A stretch of 6,458 bases of DNA from an uncultured Terriglobales bacterium (lineage in GTDB: Bacteria > Acidobacteriota > Terriglobia > Terriglobales > Acidobacteriaceae). A program made the position numbers and the translations under genes. The notes below the pieces were generated by a model that saw nothing but the letters and a program-made list of their open reading frames with translations, did not search any database and was not told the DNA's origin. The stretch is taken from positions 1 to 6,458 of the forward strand of contig CATPBY010000273.1 in the NCBI GenBank assembly GCA_955652845.1. The letters are read 5' to 3'. Of the stretch, positions 1 through 5,061 are shown piece by piece (the first letter of the stretch is position 1; each line of letters opens with the position of its first letter).

Positions 1-455
1 AATTCATGGGCGACGCCACCCAGGAGTCGCCCCAGCGCCTCCATCTTCTGGGTCTCCTGCAGTTGCTGCTCGGAGCGCTTCTCCAGGCTAGCATCGCGAA
101 CGCTGACAATCAGAAGGTCACGATCTCTGACTCGAAAACCGCGCGATGAGACTTTAATGGGTATGCGGCTCCCATCGCGGCGCTTGCCGCCGAACTCAGC
201 GCTGGTAATGCCGCTTCGGTGCGCAACTTCGAGGGTCTCGGGAATTGCGAATTCGGCCCAACGTCGACCGTGTATCTCATAACTCTGGGAATATCCGAAA
301 AGGCGAGCGAACGCCTGATTGACGTGGATGATACGGCCACTTTCACTGGACTCAACCACCGCCAGATTCGCGGGGCAGGCTTCTATGGCAGCCGCCAACA
401 CGATCGCGTCCGCACCTGCGTTTTCCTCGGGCCGAAATTGCGCCATCGCGCTCAT
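1..455 (-). CDS. PAS-domain sensor histidine kinase, N-terminal part (cut by window edge)
   Basis: This is the sensor half of a two-component system; the kinase autophosphorylates on a histidine and passes the phosphate to a response regulator. The visible 151 residues begin MSAMAQFRPEE. A PAS domain spans roughly residues 18-125, with the typical stretch HVNQAFARLFGY (43-55 region, N46 and G54) and a C-terminal strand ending in IVSVRD. A short charged helix (SLEKRSEQQLQ) follows, then the dimerisation/phospho-acceptor box QKMEALGRLLGGVAHEF, with the expected phosphorylated histidine at residue 150. The ATP-binding domain lies beyond the left edge. No transmembrane segment or signal peptide is visible, so it looks cytosolic. 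ATG at 455 is chosen because an in-frame TAG lies upstream with no other start between, and AGGAAAGG sits about 10 bases before it. The signal sensed cannot be told from the sequence. Classification as a HisKA kinase is firm; the partner regulator is unknown. Confidence 0.93.
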   Translation of the reverse strand, partial: MSAMAQFRPEENAGADAIVLAAAIEACPANLAVVESSESGRIIHVNQAFARLFGYSQSYEIHGRRWAEFAIPETLEVAHRSGITSAEFGGKRRDGSRIPIKVSSRGFRVRDRDLLIVSVRDASLEKRSEQQLQETQKMEALGRLLGGVAHE

Positions 456-810
456 AAATCTATGAAGCCTTTCCTGCTGCTGCGACCACCGGATCTAAGA
501 GCATCCGCCATAACAGGCAGAGACGAAAGATGTGTGTCTGGCAAGCCGGTATCGAAAGGCAGAACCGCATACCGAATTGGGAACCGGCGCCCTACACCCG
601 GTTCCCTTAGGTGCTCCTCATTCGGGAAGTGTAGGCAATAACACCGCAACCTGCTAAGGGCAGATGTCACACAAAGCTGTGATGGAAGAACAACGCGGAA
701 GCCCACTGCCCTGTGGATGAGCAGGAAACAAGCTCAATAATCGGGAATGCTCGCTCGAATCGGATCGGCGAAATCAGGTGGGGCAAAGCCAGCAGCTGAA
801 AAGCGGCGTT
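456..810. other. Non-coding region upstream of the histidine kinase
   Basis: This region holds no convincing gene. It should contain the promoter and leader of the kinase reading leftwards, but I could not find a pair of -35/-10 boxes good enough to name. Its clearest content is the perfect inverted repeat at 579-606. A smaller dyad, TCACA-N6-TGTGA at 667-682, is also present. A minus-strand open frame (706-452) ends in an ATGA overlap with the kinase start, but its protein is low-quality and arginine/leucine-rich and looks spurious. Confidence 0.6.
579..606. repeat. Perfect 9-bp inverted repeat in the kinase leader
   Basis: GGGAACCGG (579-587) and CCGGTTCCC (598-606) are exact reverse complements separated by a 10-base loop. 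The dyad lies 124 bases upstream of the kinase start codon. Neither strand has a T-run after it, so it does not look like an intrinsic terminator. It could be an operator, an RNA hairpin in the kinase mRNA leader, or one copy of a dispersed repeat; the sequence alone does not decide. Confidence 0.7.
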
Positions 811-852
811 AAAAGTAGAACGGAGGAGCAACAATCTCAGGCTGCTCCTCCG
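811..852 (-). terminator. Rho-independent terminator of the propeller gene
   Basis: CGGAGGAGCA (821-830) and TGCTCCTCCG (843-852) form a perfect 10-bp GC-rich stem with a 12-base loop. Read on the minus strand, the stem is followed by TTCTACTTTT, a T-rich tail. It begins about 30 bases after the stop codon of the minus-strand propeller gene (884-2902), the expected place for its transcript end. The tail is interrupted by AC, so efficiency may be moderate. Confidence 0.7.
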
Positions 853-883
853 GTAAATTGGTTACAAAAATTCCCGCGCGCGA

Positions 884-2902
884 CTAATTTGACGATCCGC
901 CGCCCATACCGGTCGGAGTCCTCTGCGATACATCTTCCGGTTGCACGATCACGCCGTCAAACGGAGTCGCAGCCACGAAATGTCCGTGCACTACGCTTAC
1001 GCGGCGTAGCGGGTACCCGGAATCTGGCCCGCGCTGCCAGCTACGGCCGCCATCCTGGCTGGCGAAGACCACCCCGGTAGCGGTGCTCGTGGCCAGCAGG
1101 CGCTTGCCTGCCGAATCATAAGTGATCGAGCTGATGTGCTTGTCCGGAAGACCGTTTACCATGTGTTCCCAGGTAGCTCCGGAGTCGGAACTGCGGAATG
1201 CACCCTCTCGCGACGCTACCAGAATCTCGCCATCGGGCATGATCGCCACCCCCGAAAGACTGGTGACGTAGGATGACAACCTGGCTTGCTGCCAGCTGGT
1301 TCCGTCGTTGTATGACACCAGCACGTGGGTGCGAGTGGCGGCAACAATTAAATCTCCCCTCGCCTGTACTGAGACGAATTCGTTCTCGCCGAGTACCGGA
1401 CCGCCGCTCCAGCTCTTACCCTGATTGAAACTGCTGAAAAGCCCCGCTGAAGTAGCGGCCAGCCAGCGCTTGGGCGTGATTTCAAGTTCGTTCACCCGCG
1501 CGTCGAGCACCGAACGGACGCCAGTTTTCAGGGCCACTTCAGTCTTCCTGGCGCCTTTCTTAACCGGGCGGAACGAAGTCTTTTCGTTGACGATAGTATT
1601 GATGGGACGCCATTCCGAGGCGTTTCGGTCGAGCATAAATACACCGCGGTTGGTGCCGGCAATCAGCGCGCCATTGCTGGTTTGCTTGAGTGCGAACACG
1701 TCCCTGCCTCCCAGACCAGAACTCTTCTGTTGCCAGTGCTGGCCGCCATCATGAGTGGAAAAAACTCCGCCGAACTCACGGTCATTCACCACTCCCACCA
1801 GCATGCTGTCAGGATCATTCTGATCCGCCAGAATGGAGGTAACGTAGCGGTGTGTGTAACCGTGGTTCGATGGCAGGAATGTCTGGGCTCCATCATCGCT
1901 GGCCATTACGCCGCTGCGATCGGTTGCCAGCAGCACGCGATTAGGGTTGCGCGGATCGACTAGCACATCGTTAACTACGACTTCAGAATTGCTGACCCGT
2001 TTCCAGGTCTTGCCCGCATCTGCAGTTCTCCAAAGACCTTCCGTGGTACCAGCGTAGACCGTGGCGGGATTGACCGGGTCCTGCTTCAGGACACGAGTGC
2101 GCCGCGCCGAAAACGGAATTCCCTGCAGCTTCTGGAACAGCTCGCCGGCGCTGTCGCTCTTATAGATTCCCGAGCAGGCGCTGGCAAACACTACCGATGA
2201 ATTTGTGGCATCAACGATAATCGAGAAGACGTCGGAGTCATCGATCATACCTTTGTTAATGTGATGCCAGCTGGCGCCGCCATCCGCTGTTTTCCAGGCC
2301 AGGTGCCAGGTGCCTGCGTATACCACATCAGGATTTTTTGGATCAACGGCCGCCGATTCGATGTTCTTGATTTCGGGATTTGAGGTAGAGATCCGTACCC
2401 AACTGTCGCCGCCATCCAGGCTGCGGAAAACGCCATCCAGTGCGCCCGCTACAAGCACATTCGAATCGGATGCCGACATCACCATGGCACGAATGGATTT
2501 TCCATGCATGGCAGGAAGTGCTTCCCAGTTCTTGCCACCATCACGGGAGCGAAACAGATCGCCGGCCTGCTGGTTCTCTACACTCCAGGCGGAAGCGAAG
2601 ATTTGTTTAGGGTTGCGTGGATCAATCGCGATGTGGTCGAGCACATAATCGTCGCCGCTGCCCAGATGCGCGAAGCGCGACCAGCTATGTCCGCCATCCT
2701 CAGAGGAAAAAATACTCCCCGTACTCGTGCCCAGCAAAATGTGGTCGGAATTTCGAGGATCGTAAGTCAGGCTGCGCACGTCCCCCCCGTCCGGACCTAA
2801 GACCGCCCATTGGGTAGCCCATACGGTGGAAGCGCATAACAGGCAAAGCACTAGTGTAATCAGATACTTACGCGAGATAATCCAAATCGCCACCGGATTC
2901 AT
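884..2902 (-). CDS. Secreted Asp-box (BNR/sortilin-like) beta-propeller protein
   Basis: This is a 672-residue exported protein built of beta-propeller repeats. Residues 1-29 form a signal peptide: an N-terminal RK pair, a hydrophobic core LITLVLCLLC and a likely cleavage after VWA. There is no proper lipobox. About twelve Asp-box motifs (S/T-x-D-x-G-x-x-W) recur every 40-50 residues, for example SSEDGGHSW (67-74), SRDGGKNW, SLDGGDSW, TADGGASW, TADAGKTW, THDGGQHW (383-390), SYNDGTSW, SSDSGATW and SQDGGRSW (615-622). Degenerate copies include SDSAGELF and SDDGAQTF. Each is usually preceded by a DPRNP...VYAGT-type strand. A basic, low-structure stretch around residues 436-479 separates the first eight boxes from the last four. 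The C-terminus ends in a Gly/Ser tail (GMGGGSSN). Asp-boxes occur in sialidases, sortilin/VPS10, Ycf48-like and GH74 proteins; no catalytic residues could be assigned, so the function is open. ATG 2902 is preferred over TTG 2923 because AGGGGA lies 10 bases before it. Confidence 0.9.
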   Translation of the reverse strand: MNPVAIWIISRKYLITLVLCLLCASTVWATQWAVLGPDGGDVRSLTYDPRNSDHILLGTSTGSIFSSEDGGHSWSRFAHLGSGDDYVLDHIAIDPRNPKQIFASAWSVENQQAGDLFRSRDGGKNWEALPAMHGKSIRAMVMSASDSNVLVAGALDGVFRSLDGGDSWVRISTSNPEIKNIESAAVDPKNPDVVYAGTWHLAWKTADGGASWHHINKGMIDDSDVFSIIVDATNSSVVFASACSGIYKSDSAGELFQKLQGIPFSARRTRVLKQDPVNPATVYAGTTEGLWRTADAGKTWKRVSNSEVVVNDVLVDPRNPNRVLLATDRSGVMASDDGAQTFLPSNHGYTHRYVTSILADQNDPDSMLVGVVNDREFGGVFSTHDGGQHWQQKSSGLGGRDVFALKQTSNGALIAGTNRGVFMLDRNASEWRPINTIVNEKTSFRPVKKGARKTEVALKTGVRSVLDARVNELEITPKRWLAATSAGLFSSFNQGKSWSGGPVLGENEFVSVQARGDLIVAATRTHVLVSYNDGTSWQQARLSSYVTSLSGVAIMPDGEILVASREGAFRSSDSGATWEHMVNGLPDKHISSITYDSAGKRLLATSTATGVVFASQDGGRSWQRGPDSGYPLRRVSVVHGHFVAATPFDGVIVQPEDVSQRTPTGMGGGSSN

Positions 2903-2912
2903 AGGCAAATTT

Positions 2913-2918
2913 TCCCCT
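2913..2918 (-). promoter_or_regulatory. Ribosome binding site deciding the propeller start
   Basis: On the minus strand AGGGGA lies 10 bases before ATG 2902. It falls inside the coding part of the longer frame that would start at TTG 2923, so it favours the shorter 672-residue protein, which also has a more normal signal peptide. Confidence 0.65.
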
Positions 2919-2926
2919 GACAAACG

Positions 2927-2954
2927 AGTGTAGTCAACCGGGTCAGAGTGACAG
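2927..2954 (-). promoter_or_regulatory. Possible sigma-70 promoter of the propeller gene
   Basis: Read on the minus strand, CTGTCA (2954-2949) and TACACT (2932-2927) are separated by 16 bases; each matches the consensus at four of six positions. The implied transcript start leaves a leader of roughly 20-25 bases containing the ribosome binding site. The match is weak and given only as the best candidate in the gap between the upstream terminator and this gene. Confidence 0.3.
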
Positions 2955-2979
2955 CGTAACCCAACCCGATCAAGTTACG
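2955..2979. repeat. Inverted repeat next to the propeller promoter
   Basis: CGTAAC (2955-2960) and GTTACG (2974-2979) are exact reverse complements with a 13-base spacer. The dyad directly abuts the proposed -35 box, the usual place for an activator site. The arms are short enough that chance is a real alternative. Confidence 0.4.
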
Positions 2980-2984
2980 TAAGG

Positions 2985-3027
2985 GAGGGAAAGACGCAGG
3001 CCGGTCGGGTTTTAACCCCGGCCGGCC
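2985..3027 (-). terminator. Terminator of the OmpA-like gene
   Basis: Positions 2999-3009 and 3017-3027 form an 11-bp, very GC-rich stem with one G-T pair and a 7-base loop (TTTTAAC on the plus strand). On the minus strand it is followed by TGCGTCTTTCCC, a moderately T-rich tail. It lies 35 bases past the stop codon of the gene at 3062-4687 and separates it from the propeller gene, so the two are probably not one operon. Confidence 0.65.
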
Positions 3028-3061
3028 CCTGTCCTTGGAAGGCACACCTTAGTTAGTTACG

Positions 3062-4687
3062 TTATCTTGCCTTGGGTTTTGCGCCGCCCCTCTTCTTGGC
3101 CGGGGCCGGGTGATCGGGAACTGCTTTTACCACACCCTCGTTCACCGTTTGAGTGCCCTCGCCTGAGAACGTCGCCCCTGCAGGAACTACCCAGTACTCA
3201 GCGGTCTTGGTTCCTCCGCTGCCCGTCCGCACCTCAATACGGCTGGGATCAATTCCCTGCTTAGCCTCACCACCAGTGAGATAGGCCTTAGAATCGACGG
3301 CGCGTTCTGCCGCCAGATTCTTACGCCTCTCCGACGGTTCAGCGTTGCCGACGATTACCAGCTTATTGTCAGCGTTCTGCTGCAGGTTTTTCGCGACGTC
3401 GTCGAGAATGGCCTTGCAGGTGTTATCCACGCGCCAGGGCTTCTTCTCATTGGGGAAGTCGCATTGGCTAAGCTTGCTGGCCTGCGGTGGCGGCGGAGGT
3501 GGAACCTCCACGTTCACCTCGGTCGAAGCCGATGTGGTCAAACCGCGTGAGTCGGTACAGGTGGCATTGACGGTGATAGGTCCGGCTGACGCTCCGGTGG
3601 TGTTCAGCGTTGCTGTAGTTCCATCGCCGGAAACCGTACCGCCGGTCGCTGTCCAACCACTCACCGTGACCGGCACACCGTCCTGGCTGGTGCAGGTGCA
3701 TGTCAGGTTCGAAGTCGCACCCGCCTGAACTGAGGTCGGACTGGCGGAGCATGACATGGTCGGTGGATTCTTGGGCGGCTCTTTCACGCTGAAATTTGCT
3801 GTACAGCTGGTTTCCCCGCCCTTCTTCATCTTGCGATCGGCAATGTGTGCCGTAACCGTGTAGCTTCCACCGGCCAGACCGTTGGTATCGATGTTGGCGG
3901 TATTCTCTTTGCTTGAAACTTTTCCGCCGCTGCTCGTCCAGGTATAAGTCAGATCATGCTTAGGGTTGAAATTGCTCCCCGTGGCTGTCGCAGTCACTGG
4001 TTCCCCAACCATGACTTCGCTGGGCTGCACTGTGCAACTGGCAGTGGGTGCAACCTCCGGGGCCCCACCTACGTAAAACAGGATGCCCGTCCGCAAGCGA
4101 GCTCCACCCCAGTTCGGACGCCTTTCCTCAGTTTGGCCGGGCGGAACAACATTGCTGAAGTTTTCCGGAACCCATTGGTAGTCCGCTTCGAACAGACGAA
4201 TGCCGAAGTGGCGATTCACGGGAATATCGATCCCGCCACCCAAAACTGCGCCAATCCGATTATGCACACCGCTGACCGGATCGTTCAGCCGATTCCATCC
4301 GAATAGCGTATGAATAAAGTAATTGACGTCCTCGGTTCTCCAGGTAAGCCGGGGCCCGATAGTCAGGGTCTCAATGTTATTGACCACCTTACCGAAGTTC
4401 GCTCCGGCGTCAGCCTCCAGCGCCAGGCTCCTGGTAAAGTTATAGGCAAAGGCAAAACCGGCGCCCCTAGGCATTCCCCCGATGTTTTGAAACTGCAGAG
4501 GAATCGACCCAGGCACAGGCACCTTGCCTTGTGGGTCCAGCCACTGATAACCGATAAAAATATCGGCTTTAGGCGTTTGTTCTTGCGCCAATGCGGCAAC
4601 TGGCGACAGAAGCATTGCAACGACGATTATCGCGGATATGCGCAAACACACCGCACTCCGGCTACTATTCTTGCTGAGACGTGACAT
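3062..4687 (-). CDS. OmpA-family outer-membrane protein with Ig/PKD-like domains
   Basis: This is a 541-residue envelope protein that probably links the outer membrane to the cell wall. In order: signal peptide 1-34 (hydrophobic core IIVVAMLLSPV, cleavage after ALA); a small beta-barrel about 36-207 with alternating hydrophobic/aromatic strands (e.g. ADIFIGYQWL, AGFAFAYNFT, ending RLRTGILFYVG); two Ig/PKD-like domains about 213-302 and 309-394; a six-proline linker 396-401; an OmpA-like domain about 405-505; and a Lys/Pro/Ala tail ending KKRGGAKPKAR. The OmpA-like part shows the DNTCKAILDDVAKNLQ helix, then LVIVGNAEPSE and LAAERAVDSKAYL with the conserved arginine at R462; the usual G-x-x-D motif is altered. 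The mature protein has eight cysteines arranged as likely pairs. The start is supported by GGAGG five to six bases upstream. It is a single gene with its own promoter and terminator. The style resembles OmpA-like proteins of Acidobacteriota (recalled, not searched). Confidence 0.9.
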   Translation of the reverse strand: MSRLSKNSSRSAVCLRISAIIVVAMLLSPVAALAQEQTPKADIFIGYQWLDPQGKVPVPGSIPLQFQNIGGMPRGAGFAFAYNFTRSLALEADAGANFGKVVNNIETLTIGPRLTWRTEDVNYFIHTLFGWNRLNDPVSGVHNRIGAVLGGGIDIPVNRHFGIRLFEADYQWVPENFSNVVPPGQTEERRPNWGGARLRTGILFYVGGAPEVAPTASCTVQPSEVMVGEPVTATATGSNFNPKHDLTYTWTSSGGKVSSKENTANIDTNGLAGGSYTVTAHIADRKMKKGGETSCTANFSVKEPPKNPPTMSCSASPTSVQAGATSNLTCTCTSQDGVPVTVSGWTATGGTVSGDGTTATLNTTGASAGPITVNATCTDSRGLTTSASTEVNVEVPPPPPPQASKLSQCDFPNEKKPWRVDNTCKAILDDVAKNLQQNADNKLVIVGNAEPSERRKNLAAERAVDSKAYLTGGEAKQGIDPSRIEVRTGSGGTKTAEYWVVPAGATFSGEGTQTVNEGVVKAVPDHPAPAKKRGGAKPKAR

Positions 4688-4692
4688 GCAAT

Positions 4693-4697
4693 CCTCC
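4693..4697 (-). promoter_or_regulatory. Strong ribosome binding site of the OmpA-like gene
   Basis: On the minus strand GGAGG is followed by ATTGC and then ATG 4687. This is the best Shine-Dalgarno match in the window and suggests high translation, as expected for an abundant outer-membrane protein. Confidence 0.8.
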
Positions 4698-4726
4698 GGA
4701 AACTGGCGGGTCCACCTCGTGTAACA

Positions 4727-4752
4727 GCGCCATGTCGAAATCGCAATGGCGC
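4727..4752 (-). repeat. Hairpin in the OmpA-like mRNA leader
   Basis: GCGCCAT (4727-4733) and ATGGCGC (4746-4752) form a perfect 7-bp stem with a 12-base loop. It lies 40-65 bases upstream of the start codon, inside the leader predicted from the promoter at 4850-4877. There is no T-run. It may stabilise the mRNA or take part in post-transcriptional control. Confidence 0.5.
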
Positions 4753-4849
4753 GGACAGAATTCCCGCATGGATACTTTCGAGATGTAGGCCATTAAAACC
4801 AATAAGCCTTGGAACAACAAACTTTAACCTAACGGTTGGCAGTCGGCAT

Positions 4850-4877
4850 ATTATTCGCAGGGTTCCTGCAGAGTCAA
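4850..4877 (-). promoter_or_regulatory. Sigma-70-type promoter of the OmpA-like gene
   Basis: On the minus strand TTGACT (4877-4872) and AATAAT (4855-4850) are separated by 16 bases; each matches the consensus at five of six positions. It is the best promoter in the window. It implies transcription from about 4843 and a leader of about 155 bases. A short palindrome fills its spacer. Confidence 0.6.
4857..4869. promoter_or_regulatory. Possible operator palindrome inside the promoter spacer
   Basis: GCAGG (4857-4861), GTT, CCTGC (4865-4869) is a perfect 5-bp inverted repeat lying between the -10 and -35 boxes of the OmpA-like promoter. A protein bound here would block RNA polymerase, so a repressor site is the natural reading. 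The arms are short, so this is an inference from position. Confidence 0.4.
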
Positions 4878-4986
4878 CTAGGACAAAACCCCAATCTGAA
4901 CTCGAGACGGCTCTAGGAACAACTATCCGAGGGTAATCTCACATTGATATTGGAACTGTGGTCGGAACAGGTCAATTTGCCATGAG

Positions 4987-5032
4987 AAGCCGAACAGTGC
5001 TTCGGAGGCTTGCGGCGAATCAATTCAGCCTC
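4987..5032 (+). repeat. Two overlapping inverted repeats before the response regulator
   Basis: The first dyad pairs AAGCC (4987-4991) with GGCTT (5007-5011) and GAA (4992-4994) with TTC (5001-5003), leaving a three-base bulge. The second pairs GAGGCT (5005-5010) with AGCCTC (5027-5032) and contains the nested GAAT-CA-ATTC (5017-5026). They share 5005-5011, so only one can form at a time if transcribed. They end 30 bases before the regulator start codon. Confidence 0.45.
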
Positions 5033-5038
5033 AATAAT
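5010..5038 (+). promoter_or_regulatory. Possible promoter of the response regulator
   Basis: TTGCGG (5010-5015) and AATAAT (5033-5038) are spaced by 17 bases. The -10 box matches five of six positions, the -35 box only three of six. The implied leader is under 20 bases and still includes GGAAGGG at 5043-5049. The inverted repeat at 5005-5032 covers the -35 box and spacer, which would suit autoregulation. This is a weak candidate. Confidence 0.3.
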
Positions 5039-5061
5039 GATTGGAAGGGCCGCCTGAACCC

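Noticed and set aside
1..455. Pairing of this kinase with the response regulator at 5062 as one two-component system
   Set aside because: They are more than 4.6 kb apart on opposite strands with two unrelated genes between, and no sequence evidence links them.
667..682. TCACA-N6-TGTGA resembling a CRP site
   Set aside because: The half-sites are in the reverse arrangement to the CRP consensus (TGTGA-N6-TCACA), so it is only a short dyad.
452..706. Minus-strand open frame of 84 residues, or its 19-residue part from ATG 511, whose stop overlaps the kinase start as ATGA
   Set aside because: The full frame needs a GTG start, no ribosome binding site precedes either start, and the protein has no recognisable features. 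The ATGA overlap alone is not enough.
2816..2902. Lipoprotein signal in the propeller protein (LCLLC region)
   Set aside because: The residue before each cysteine is leucine rather than Gly/Ala/Ser, while a standard cleavage site (VWA) follows.
884..2923. Longer propeller protein starting at TTG 2923
   Set aside because: ATG 2902 has a well-placed ribosome binding site, and the extra seven residues only lengthen the part before the signal peptide.
3345..3728. Plus-strand open frame of 127 residues opposite the OmpA-like gene
   Set aside because: It is a shadow of the real minus-strand gene; its poly-glycine run is the complement of the proline linker codons.
4745..4850. Possible -24/-12 (sigma-54) promoters: GG-N10-GC on the minus strand near 4752-4769 and on the plus strand near 4834-4847
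   Set aside because: Only the GG and GC dinucleotides match; the rest of the TGGCAC and TTGC elements is missing.
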